A DNA stretch of 24,621 nt from an uncultured bacterium (lineage in GTDB: Bacteria > Verrucomicrobiota > Lentisphaeria > Victivallales > UBA1829). Shown piece after piece: positions 7,511 through 14,820 of the stretch. Positions within the stretch are counted from its first letter, which is position 1. Each line of letters begins with the position of its first letter. The notes under the pieces are model-generated. The model saw only the letters and a program-made list of their open reading frames with translations, did not search any database and was not told the DNA's origin. The stretch spans positions 1 through 24,621 of the forward strand of contig URKJ01000053.1 in assembly GCA_900548385.1 (NCBI GenBank). The letters are read 5' to 3'. Both the position numbers and the translations under genes were made by a program.

Positions 7511-10500
7511 TTACCGGGAAAACCGCAGATTGCGGATCGCCGCGCCGGACCTCTTTTCCGGCACCATGCGGTATTGAAACGATATTTGATCGACAAAGCG
7601 GAAATTCCGCCATGCTGCGGCGCGGGACAGATTCACTTCCGCCTCCTGCCATGTTGCCGGCTCGTTATCCGGTTTCTGCAAAAACTTCAGAGGCAGATAC
7701 GGCGTCGTCACAGATTTTCCTCCGGCGTCGGTCCCTTTCAAAGAAATTTGGATCCCCGGAAGCTGCTGATGCTTCCCCCACTGATCCGCCAGCGTATTGA
7801 ACTGAAGACAAAGCCGCCCGGTCTCCCCGCCGTTCACCGCGGCAGGCGGAATAATCCGGATGAAACCTCCGCACCAGCTCGTTCCTTTCTCCGAAATCGG
7901 AAACTCCACAGCATCCCCCGCCAGACGGGGACGGACCATCCGGTTCCATGCGGCGGGAATCATCACACCGCTGCGGGGATCAAGCGCCGCCCGCGTCCTC
8001 CGGCAAAGAACGGAAACGGACCGGACCGTCACCCCCTCCGCCGGTGTAAGACGGAGTTTCCGAAGCGCGGACCGCGGATCGTTCAACAGCCGTTCCAGCG
8101 GAAGCGGAACCCGGATCCACCCGTTCTCCGCCCGGTAAACGGAAGGATCCACCGTCACCGTCTTGTCGCCTGCAATGTGGAATTTCTGTTCCGCTTTCAC
8201 TTCCAGCAGCAATGTCCCGGATTCAAAACCGGACGGCAGAAGGAAAGGTTCGGACAACTCAACCGTTCCGCCGTTCCGTTTCCAGGAAAGCGGACGCGAT
8301 TCCGTGTCTTCCCCGGACGGCAGTTCAGCGGAGACGGCAACGATGATCGGGATCGAATTCCGGTTTTGTGAAACAATGTCGAAACTGCGGACCATCTTTT
8401 CCGGGTGCGGATTTTCCCAACGCCAAATATAAAGTCCGCGCCCCTCGGAGTTCAGCCAGCCGGTATGCGCCGTCATCGTGGAACGTCTCGTTTTTGCTGC
8501 CCAAAACCAGTCGGCCACCTCGATTTCGTCGCGGATCGGCAGCTCCAGAACGGAACCGTCCGCATAATGGATCACATAGCTGAACGAATGACCGCCCGAC
8601 CACGCGGTCGCATGAAGGAAATAGAGATTCTTTACATGGAGTCCCACCCGGATCCCCTTGACCGCCAGCGGAGCCTCCGGATGTTTCCGCGATCCGAGCA
8701 CGATGCAGGTTTTGTAATCATTCTGATCGACACGGATGAATTCCATCGGAACGCCTGCGCAATTCTGAATTCCCCACTGAGTTCCGTGCAGGGAGTTTTC
8801 ACCCTGATCGGTCCAGCCGCCTTTACCGTCTCCCGCCACCGTATCCACAAACGCCCGGTTCACATGCGCACGGAGATCAATCGGACGGATCCGGTTCGGA
8901 TCGACCTGAAAAACGACACGGTCTTTCGCGCGCTCCGCTTTCTCTTTTTCAAGGGCGGCGTTTCCCTCTTTTACGGTCTGTTCGTATGACTCTTCCGGCA
9001 TTTTCCCGAACCGCCGTTCAAGCTCCGCACGGCTCCCTCCGACAAGAATCACCACATCCCCCGGCAGCAGAAGCAGCGGAAGCAAACCGTCTTTTCCTTT
9101 CACAATCCGGCGCGGCATATCGGCATTCCGATGGTCGATCCGGCAGAATACAGCCTCTTCCGCCGGAGAAAAACCGACCAGCCGGGAACCGAGACCGCGG
9201 TTGGCGATCAGATAGCCGGTCATTCCCTCCCGCACAGCCTTGTTGACCTCAATATCCGGCGCCGCTTTTCCGGACGCAAGATCCATAACCCGGCAGACGG
9301 GACGGATATTCCGTTCCGCGAGCAGATCCGTCAGGAATGCGCTGAGAGCTTCCACCGGCATGGAGGCATTGAGAAACAGAATGCGCCCTTTTCCCTCTTT
9401 CCGTTCAAACAGCACCGGCGTTTTACCGATGAAGGCAAGCGGCGTCCATCCGGCTCCGGGAGCAGTCGTCTTGTAAAGAGAAGCGGTATACTCTTTCCCG
9501 TTCCAGCGGAAGGAAGCGGCTTCCGCATTGAGAATCTCCCTGCCGCAGCGGATCGCGGGAAACGTGTTGTCTTTACGGATATGGGAAAGCTCGCCGCGGT
9601 CAAGCACTTCCTGCGCAAGCAGCAGAGTCCCGCCGTCCTGCGCGAACTTCCGCAGATATTCCGGCGTTTTTTCATATACGGCATCGACTCCGGCGGCGAT
9701 CAGCACACCGTAGCGGTTCTGGCGCCCGGAAGCCAGCTGTTCCTCAAAGATCATATCCTGCGGAATATGCGCATACTCAAGCGCCAGCGAATAATATTCC
9801 AGCAAACGGCGGTTGAAATGCCCCAGGGCCTCGGCAACACGGTCGGTCGGAACGGAATAAAGCAATGCGGTCCGGCGCGGGATCCCTCTGTCACGCGGAG
9901 CAAACAGAACGCTGACATCCGCAATATCCCGTTTCGCATCCCGGATTCCCAGCAGGGATTCCGTCGGGACCGCCCAGGGATTGAGCAGATTGTAGGGGAA
10001 TTTTTCCGCCGATTTTTTCGCCTTTGCAATGCTCGTTTCCACATCGAAAACGGTTCTGCCGTCCGGTCCTTTCTTTTTCGCAACCCAGTCAGAGCTCCGT
10101 TTATCCCATTTGAACAGAAACGAAGCGTTAAACCCGCGGGCGAACTGCGTCAGATACGCATTACGGAAACCGGAACGCGTGCTTCCGGTATACATTTCGC
10201 CGTCGGAGATCGGTTTTCCATCCGCCATCGCACGGAGAAAATGCGCCTGAACGGAATTTCCACCGCCGGTGGAGCTCGAAATCCGGTTCATCAAAGTATT
10301 GATCCGGTACAGATTGATTCCTTTCGTCCGCATAAAGACCGGCTGGATGCAGAATCCCGCCTCCGGACGCGGGTCGATCTCCCGAATTGCCTGGATCCCC
10401 TCCCTGCACAGTTCGTAAAACACATCCTCCGTAAACTTGATCCATTCAATATTCAGAACGGGATTATCCGCAAGACGCTTGAATTCCCCCGCCTGGCGGA

Positions 10501-11260
10501 ACGAGGTGTATTCCGTTCCCCAGACACGGTTCAGCACTTCGATGTTTTTATATTTCTTCTCCATTCTCCGCACGAACTCCGCTCTGCCGGAAGCGGACAG
10601 CACAGTGGGTCCCGGCTCATTGAACAGTTCGTACCAGAGCGGTTTCGCGCCATGTTCTTTCATCACCAGCGCACCGTCCCGCCACATATCAAGATAGAAT
10701 TGACGACCGACAGGATGAAGCATATCATACGACATGAAATGCCCGCGCAGAAACGCCTCTTTCGGAATCGTTTTGTCCCGCTTCGGATTGAGCCCGCCAT
10801 GGTGCCATCCGGCTCCGGTATAATCCACATACAGCGGCAGTCCCGCATCAATGGGACGCCGGTACTGATCCGGCGCATCCTGGACCCTGTGGCCTTTCCG
10901 GTACCTGCCCATCCAGCGGGTCGGCGTAAACATTCCGACGGTGTCAAAACCGATTCGCTGGGTCCCTTCGTAATCAAGAAGATTTTCGTACAGCCATTTC
11001 AGAGACTCCGGATATCCGAATGCCGGATACGGAATACTCCGGATTGTCCCCTCATAAAAAATCACTCCCATCAGATAACGCGGCTTCCCGTCAACCTCGA
11101 ACTGTCCCTCAGGACCGATCACAGTCACAGCGTTTTCCGGCATCCGGAGCGAAGCGGGAAGAAGCGGAAACTCTTTTTCTCCCACAGTTTCCGCGTTCCC
11201 GGAAAATACTCCGGCGGCACATATTGCGATACACACACTTTTCCACAGATTCATCTTCAT
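7511..11260 (-). CDS. Large secreted multidomain glycoside hydrolase (clan GH-A, beta-galactosidase/GH42-like)
   Basis: Predicted exported enzyme of 1249 residues. A signal peptide (about 1-23, ending GNA) is followed by a TIM-barrel (about 45-430) with the clan GH-A acid/base in YELFNEPG (Glu215) and a likely nucleophile in SDGEMYTG (Glu355). A flavodoxin/glutaminase-like domain follows (about 440-660; VLIAAGVDAVYEKTPEYL and GGTLLLAQEVLD), as in the trimerisation domain of GH42 enzymes. Next comes a beta-rich domain at about 805-925 (GGWTDQGENSLHG...GVPMEF...YFLHATAWSG...VIHYADGS...ADWFW) and a long beta-rich tail. The ATG at 11260 is chosen because GGGAGG lies six bases upstream; the TTG at 11278 would place that site inside the gene. 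It follows the pseudopilin stop by 14 bases. The GH family number and substrate cannot be settled by eye; galactosides are only a guess. Confidence 0.75.
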   Translation of the reverse strand: MKMNLWKSVCIAICAAGVFSGNAETVGEKEFPLLPASLRMPENAVTVIGPEGQFEVDGKPRYLMGVIFYEGTIRSIPYPAFGYPESLKWLYENLLDYEGTQRIGFDTVGMFTPTRWMGRYRKGHRVQDAPDQYRRPIDAGLPLYVDYTGAGWHHGGLNPKRDKTIPKEAFLRGHFMSYDMLHPVGRQFYLDMWRDGALVMKEHGAKPLWYELFNEPGPTVLSASGRAEFVRRMEKKYKNIEVLNRVWGTEYTSFRQAGEFKRLADNPVLNIEWIKFTEDVFYELCREGIQAIREIDPRPEAGFCIQPVFMRTKGINLYRINTLMNRISSSTGGGNSVQAHFLRAMADGKPISDGEMYTGSTRSGFRNAYLTQFARGFNASFLFKWDKRSSDWVAKKKGPDGRTVFDVETSIAKAKKSAEKFPYNLLNPWAVPTESLLGIRDAKRDIADVSVLFAPRDRGIPRRTALLYSVPTDRVAEALGHFNRRLLEYYSLALEYAHIPQDMIFEEQLASGRQNRYGVLIAAGVDAVYEKTPEYLRKFAQDGGTLLLAQEVLDRGELSHIRKDNTFPAIRCGREILNAEAASFRWNGKEYTASLYKTTAPGAGWTPLAFIGKTPVLFERKEGKGRILFLNASMPVEALSAFLTDLLAERNIRPVCRVMDLASGKAAPDIEVNKAVREGMTGYLIANRGLGSRLVGFSPAEEAVFCRIDHRNADMPRRIVKGKDGLLPLLLLPGDVVILVGGSRAELERRFGKMPEESYEQTVKEGNAALEKEKAERAKDRVVFQVDPNRIRPIDLRAHVNRAFVDTVAGDGKGGWTDQGENSLHGTQWGIQNCAGVPMEFIRVDQNDYKTCIVLGSRKHPEAPLAVKGIRVGLHVKNLYFLHATAWSGGHSFSYVIHYADGSVLELPIRDEIEVADWFWAAKTRRSTMTAHTGWLNSEGRGLYIWRWENPHPEKMVRSFDIVSQNRNSIPIIVAVSAELPSGEDTESRPLSWKRNGGTVELSEPFLLPSGFESGTLLLEVKAEQKFHIAGDKTVTVDPSVYRAENGWIRVPLPLERLLNDPRSALRKLRLTPAEGVTVRSVSVLCRRTRAALDPRSGVMIPAAWNRMVRPRLAGDAVEFPISEKGTSWCGGFIRIIPPAAVNGGETGRLCLQFNTLADQWGKHQQLPGIQISLKGTDAGGKSVTTPYLPLKFLQKPDNEPATWQEAEVNLSRAAAWRNFRFVDQISFQYRMVPEKRSGAAIRNLRFSR

Positions 11261-11274
11261 TCTGTTCCTCCCGA

Positions 11275-11952
11275 TCAATCGTTGATATTCTGTCCCCAGA
11301 AATATTGAAAGCTGGCTGACGCCGGAATCCGGCTCATCCGGAGAGACGCCACATGCAGGTCCCCGTAAATCAGATTAACGCCGAGCCCGTCCAAATGACG
11401 CTGAGTTACCAAATCAGCAGAGATACCGTTTTTTTCATAAATAACCGGCGTATTTCCCGTCCGGTCAATATCGGACACCATCATCCGCTCCGACGGACGT
11501 TTGACACGCAGAAAAAACGCCTTGGCGGTCTGACGGAGATAACCGTTCATTCCGTAATTTTTTGCAACCAACCGCTGCGCCTCCGGAATTTGCGAAGGAC
11601 AGCGGAAAACGGCCAGCCGGACATAATCCGCGTTCCAGCGAACCCGGAAATCCGCTGCAATGTAATTGGCGAGTTTATCCTGCCACTTATAGTAGGGTGT
11701 CGGAGAATTCCCGCCATCCTCCGCAAGCGGAGTATAGGAAGCCCAGTCATCCGCATAGCCGTTGAGCGCAATCCCGATCTGTTTCATGTTGGAAACGCAG
11801 GACATATCCTTTGCCTTTCTTCTCGCCGAATTCAACGCGGGCAGAAGCATTCCTGCAAGTATTGCAATAATTCCAATGACGATCAGAAGTTCCAGAATGG
11901 TAAACCTTCTTATATGCGGAAATCGCATTTCCGTTCCGGGCGGGTTCCTCAT
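11275..11952 (-). CDS. Pseudopilin-like protein with prepilin-type N-terminal methylation motif
   Basis: A protein of 225 residues from the ATG at 11952. After a short basic leader it carries a class III signal, RRFTILELLIVIGIIAILAG, with the invariant Glu5 of mature pilins, then MLLPALNSARRKAKDMSCVSNMKQIGIALNGYADD, the start of the pseudopilin helix common in PVC bacteria. Near the C-terminus RHLDGLGVNLIYGDLHV resembles the H-X9-DG element of such proteins, although the spacing is longer and DG is DL. Residue -1 is Arg rather than Gly, so cleavage by a PilD-type peptidase is likely but atypical. GGAGAA sits six bases before this ATG. The frame is open upstream to a second ATG at 12057, which would add 35 residues encoded by a duplicated piece of the regulator gene. 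It lies between the regulator and the hydrolase; its function is unknown. Confidence 0.8.
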   Translation of the reverse strand: MRNPPGTEMRFPHIRRFTILELLIVIGIIAILAGMLLPALNSARRKAKDMSCVSNMKQIGIALNGYADDWASYTPLAEDGGNSPTPYYKWQDKLANYIAADFRVRWNADYVRLAVFRCPSQIPEAQRLVAKNYGMNGYLRQTAKAFFLRVKRPSERMMVSDIDRTGNTPVIYEKNGISADLVTQRHLDGLGVNLIYGDLHVASLRMSRIPASASFQYFWGQNIND

Positions 11953-11954
11953 TG

Positions 11955-12059
11955 TGTTCTCCTTTCCGCTGTCATCTTCTGCTGACGTTTCTGCGACCGG
12001 TCGACTTTTGACAAAAGTCCGCAGAGACAATTCATTCTGTCGTTCCAATCCGTTCATTC
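11955..12059 (-). repeat. Tandem duplication, copy A (diverged copy of regulator 3' end)
   Basis: About 105 bases that align with 12060-12163 at roughly three-quarters identity, counted by eye, including a shared run CAGTAACC/GACCGGTCG region followed by near-identical TTTTGAYAAAAGTCCGCAG. Its translation (NELSLRTFVKSR) mirrors the regulator C-terminus (NEFPLRTFIKSR). One net base of difference near the ribosome-binding site shifts frame, so the stop codon present in copy B is bypassed and the reading frame runs on into the pseudopilin. Confidence 0.85.
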
Positions 12060-13148
12060 TGTTCTCCTTTTATTGTTTTCTCTTGTTGACATTCCAGTAA
12101 CCAGTCGGCTTTTGATAAAAGTCCGCAGCGGGAATTCATTCCATCGGTCCAATTCGTTCAATCGGATGGCGGCAATGATCTCTTCCACGATCTCCGGAAC
12201 ACAATCCGTTGTATAAGTTATCGGCGGATTGTGCCGGGAAGCGCTCAGCGTGCTGTCCGAGGAAACGATCCCCGCCTGTTCCGGAACAAGCCCCTGCTCA
12301 TAAAGCGGAAGCGTGATCAGCTCCAGATAAGAATCCAGCGGAAAGTAAACGCTGTCTTTTTCATGTTTCCGGATCCGGGAAAGCCAGCGGCTCAGCCCGA
12401 TCACCCCCTGAAGCCGTTTCTCATACGGATAAAACAGTTCGGGGCACTCAATTCCGCGCTTCGCCATGGTATCCTGAAATCCCTGGATCCGTCTGCAGAT
12501 GGACAAACTGTCACGGCTGATTCCGCACCCCATCAGAACCGGCCGGCAATACCCGCCCGCAAGGAGCGCTTTTGCGGCGATCACGCCGGAATGGTAATAA
12601 TCTACCACCAGCAGCGGAGAATCCGCACAACTGTCGCTTTCATCCAGAAAAACGATCCGGACGCCCAGTTCCCGCAAGCGCGGACACAGCTTCTCCAAAT
12701 GATCCGCTCTGATCAGAAAGAGAAAAACAACGGAATAATCCCGCAGTTTCTCCGCCAGAGTTTCCACGGTCTCTCCCGGATATTCCGGATCGAACGGAAC
12801 CAGATCCACAGAGACCATCTCTTCCATAGCCCGGATCCGCAAGATCTCCCATTTCCGGTAGTTGCTGTCAAACCAGAACACTCCGGTCAGACGGTGAAAA
12901 TAGGGAACATACGCATACCGCCCTTTCTGGCGAACCGCCGGAGTAATCCGCGTGGACTGTTTTTCGCGGTAAAGCACGTTTTCCGCGATCAGCGTTTCCT
13001 GCGCCTTCGCCAGTGTCTTGCGGCTTGTGCCGAACCGGATCATCAGTTCCCGTTCCCCCTCCAGGCGCAAATTCCCTTCACGCCGCCGCTGATTCACATA
13101 CCGGCGGAGCATATTCAGCACATTTTCGTATTTACTGTATGTTCTCAT
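12054..13148 (-). CDS. GntR/LacI-type transcriptional regulator (winged helix plus sugar-sensor domain)
   Basis: A 364-residue cytoplasmic regulator. Residues 1-70 form a GntR-type winged helix (YSKYENVLNMLRRYV, LRLEGERELMIRFGTSRKTLAKAQETL). The remainder, about 85-345, resembles the periplasmic-binding-protein-like sensor of LacI/GalR proteins: VVFLFLIRADHLEKL, VRIVFLDES, VVDYYHSGVIAAKALLAGG, RRIQGFQDTM and QAGIVSSDST. Such proteins usually respond to a sugar. The ATG at 13148 follows AGGA by five bases; the in-frame TTG at 13175 lacks a site. It is the first gene after the strong promoter at 13190-13218 and its stop overlaps the downstream ATG at 12057 (ATGA), so it probably controls the pseudopilin and hydrolase and itself. 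The ligand is unknown. Confidence 0.82.
   Translation of the reverse strand: MRTYSKYENVLNMLRRYVNQRRREGNLRLEGERELMIRFGTSRKTLAKAQETLIAENVLYREKQSTRITPAVRQKGRYAYVPYFHRLTGVFWFDSNYRKWEILRIRAMEEMVSVDLVPFDPEYPGETVETLAEKLRDYSVVFLFLIRADHLEKLCPRLRELGVRIVFLDESDSCADSPLLVVDYYHSGVIAAKALLAGGYCRPVLMGCGISRDSLSICRRIQGFQDTMAKRGIECPELFYPYEKRLQGVIGLSRWLSRIRKHEKDSVYFPLDSYLELITLPLYEQGLVPEQAGIVSSDSTLSASRHNPPITYTTDCVPEIVEEIIAAIRLNELDRWNEFPLRTFIKSRLVTGMSTRENNKRRTE
12060..12163 (-). repeat. Tandem duplication, copy B (3' end of the regulator gene)
   Basis: This copy encodes the last 33 or so residues of the regulator and its Shine-Dalgarno-like AAAAGGAGAACAGA, which immediately precedes the ATGA overlap (12054-12057) of regulator stop and a downstream ATG. 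It is inferred to be the ancestral copy because it is part of the intact regulator frame. Confidence 0.85.
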
Positions 13149-13189
13149 TCGTTTCCTGCCAAAAAAGGATACCAACTGCTTCCTTTTAA

Positions 13190-13218
13190 ATTATACAACA
13201 TCTTGCAAACAATGTCAA
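13190..13218 (-). promoter_or_regulatory. Strong sigma-70-type promoter of the regulator-pseudopilin-hydrolase operon
   Basis: Read on the minus strand, TTGACA (13213-13218) and TATAAT (13190-13195) are both perfect consensus hexamers separated by exactly 17 bases. Transcription would begin near 13183, about 35 bases before the regulator ATG. The spacer contains a TTTGCAA core that could lie within an operator, but no convincing symmetrical site is visible. A perfect promoter suggests that expression is limited by a repressor. Confidence 0.85.
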
Positions 13219-13259
13219 TCCCCTGTTCCGAAAAAAAATAAAAGTTTTTGTTTTCATAC

Positions 13260-13286
13260 TTGAAATATAATTCCATATATGATAAT
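13260..13286 (+). promoter_or_regulatory. Candidate promoter and IclR-type operator upstream of the iclR-like gene
   Basis: TTGAAAT-AT-AATTCCA (13260-13275) is a near-palindrome whose halves each match six of seven bases of the E. coli IclR consensus TGGAAAT-N-ATTTCCA, with a two-base instead of one-base centre. It overlaps a possible -35 (TTGAAA, 13260-13265) paired with GATAAT (13281-13286) at a short 15-base spacing; TATAAT at 13266-13271 is an alternative -10. Either arrangement would allow autorepression. The match is suggestive only. Confidence 0.4.
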
Positions 13287-13309
13287 TTAAATACAACAGG
13301 AGAATATCA

Positions 13310-14068
13310 ATGAACAAAAAACCCTATCTTGTCCCCGCTCTGGAACGCGGAATGCGGATTCTGGAACTGCTTGCCGGCCATCCGAATGGTCTTGCCATGA
13401 CCGACATGGAAGAACTCGGCCTGCCGTCCGCCAGTCTTTACCGGATGCTGGTGACGCTGTCGGAACTCGGCTATATCATCCGGGACGGCAGCGACCGTTA
13501 CCGCCTCGGACGCAAACTGCTGACGCTCGCTTACCGTTCCATCGACGAATCTTCACTGATCGAAACCGCACTCGGTCCGATGCGCGATCTGCGCGACCGC
13601 ACCGGGGAAACCGTGATGCTCGGTGTTCTTTACGGTGATGAAGGCGTTGTGATCGAATCGGTAAAATCAAACCGTGCGGTCTGCGTTTCCGTGCGGATCG
13701 GTCATCATTACCCGCTTCATACCGCCGCTCCCGCCAAAGCAATGCTCGCATTTCTTCCCGGACCGGAGCGCCGCGCAATCCTCAAACGGATCGCTTATAC
13801 AAAATTCACGGAAGCAACGCTTCCCGATGCGGAAGCACTGGAGCACGAACTCGCCGGAATCCGCAAAACGGGGATCGCCTACGATCACGGTGAAGAGCTG
13901 CCGGAGCTTCGCTGTGCGGGCTCGCCCGTTCTCAACGCAAAAGGCTACCCGGTCGCCGCGGTCTGGATCGGCGGACCGGAATCAAGGCTGGATAAATCCA
14001 CGCTCAGGCAGTACGGCGCAATGGTGCACAGCACTGCGGAGTGGATTCAACAGAAAATCATGAAATGA
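13310..14068 (+). CDS. IclR-family transcriptional regulator
   Basis: A 252-residue DNA-binding regulator. The N-terminal winged helix is clear (VPALERGMRILELLAGHPNG, then LPSASLYRMLVTLSELGYI and RYRLGRKLLTLA, about 8-75). The C-terminal effector-binding domain (about 80-250) shows ETVMLGVLYGDEGVVIESV, HHYPLHTAAPAKAMLAFLP, the GIAYDHGEELPELRCAGSPVLN element and GYPVAAVWIGGP, all usual for IclR. Family members sense small carbon acids or sugar derivatives. AGGAGAA precedes the ATG. It is divergent from the GntR/LacI regulator and lies 13 bases upstream of the dehydrogenase gene, so it most likely regulates the three-gene string it begins. The ligand is unknown. Confidence 0.92.
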   Translation: MNKKPYLVPALERGMRILELLAGHPNGLAMTDMEELGLPSASLYRMLVTLSELGYIIRDGSDRYRLGRKLLTLAYRSIDESSLIETALGPMRDLRDRTGETVMLGVLYGDEGVVIESVKSNRAVCVSVRIGHHYPLHTAAPAKAMLAFLPGPERRAILKRIAYTKFTEATLPDAEALEHELAGIRKTGIAYDHGEELPELRCAGSPVLNAKGYPVAAVWIGGPESRLDKSTLRQYGAMVHSTAEWIQQKIMK

Positions 14069-14081
14069 TCAGGAGAAAAAC

Positions 14082-14801
14082 ATGGACCTCAATCACGCAA
14101 ATGCATTGGTAACGGGCGGATCCGACGGCTACGGACGCGGCATCGCAAAAGTTCTCAGAGACGCGGGCGCCAATGTCTGGATCACCGGACGCGACGCCGC
14201 TAAACTCAGCAAAACCGCAGCGGAACTCGGCGTCCGCGCCATTCAGGCGGATGTCTCTTCCGGCTCCGACTGGGACCGTGTCATAAACGAAACCGGCGAT
14301 CTGGATATCCTCATCAACAACGCCGGAAACGGCGGACGCATCGTCCCCGTCGCGGAACAGACGGATGACGACATCATCCGCACTATCAACGTCAATCTGA
14401 CCGGAGCGATACTCGGCTGCCGCCGCGTCGGAGCGGGCATGGCAAAACGCGGACGCGGCATCATCCTCAATATATCAAGCGTCTGCGCACTTTACGCGTG
14501 GCCCTCCTGGAGTGTCTACACCGCAGCCAAAGCCGGACTTTCCAAATTCAGCCATGGACTCTACACAGAACTGCGTCCGTTCGGGGTGCGCGTCACCTGC
14601 GTCACTCCGTCGTGGGGACAGACCGGATTCAATCAGGCGGCGAACATCCGCGGAGCATCGGAAGATCCCGCACTTGCAGCCAAATGCATCGCACCGGAGG
14701 AACTCGGCGCCATCATCCGCTCCATCATTGAACAGCCCGATCATCTGGCTGTTCCCGACATCACCGTGCAGCCGGTAATTCAAGACATCTCACCGATGTA
14801 A
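14082..14801 (+). CDS. Short-chain dehydrogenase/reductase (SDR family)
   Basis: A classical SDR of 239 residues, an NAD(P)-dependent oxidoreductase of alcohols or sugars. The nucleotide-binding TGGSDGYG is at 11-18, the structural NNAG at 79-82, the catalytic Asn at 105 in NVNL, Ser133, and YxxxK at Tyr146/Lys150. The fold ends with GVRVTCVTPSWGQT, where the usual PG is PS. Loss of the PG glycine is a small variation and not expected to abolish activity. AGGAG precedes the ATG. It stands between the IclR regulator and the FAD oxidoreductase, all on one strand with gaps of 13 and 19 bases, suggesting a catabolic pathway in which an oxidised sugar or polyol is handled by both enzymes. The substrate cannot be named. 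Confidence 0.9.
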   Translation: MDLNHANALVTGGSDGYGRGIAKVLRDAGANVWITGRDAAKLSKTAAELGVRAIQADVSSGSDWDRVINETGDLDILINNAGNGGRIVPVAEQTDDDIIRTINVNLTGAILGCRRVGAGMAKRGRGIILNISSVCALYAWPSWSVYTAAKAGLSKFSHGLYTELRPFGVRVTCVTPSWGQTGFNQAANIRGASEDPALAAKCIAPEELGAIIRSIIEQPDHLAVPDITVQPVIQDISPM

Positions 14802-14820
14802 AACAAGGAGAAGTCCCGTC

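Noticed and set aside
7500..7530. Bidirectional terminator between the ykgJ-type and hydrolase genes
   Set aside because: Only a five-base GTTTT/AAAAC repeat around ACCGGG is present; too weak and without a T-run outside the stem.
9131..11308. 725-residue plus-strand frame opposite the hydrolase
   Set aside because: Antisense of the glycoside hydrolase; composition rich in Arg/Pro/His and no motif. Long antisense frames are common here because codon bias keeps stops out of the opposite strand.
11955..12163. Attachment-site or insertion-sequence direct repeats
   Set aside because: The repeats are adjacent, coding, and diverged, with no transposase or integrase between or near them; simple tandem duplication explains them better.
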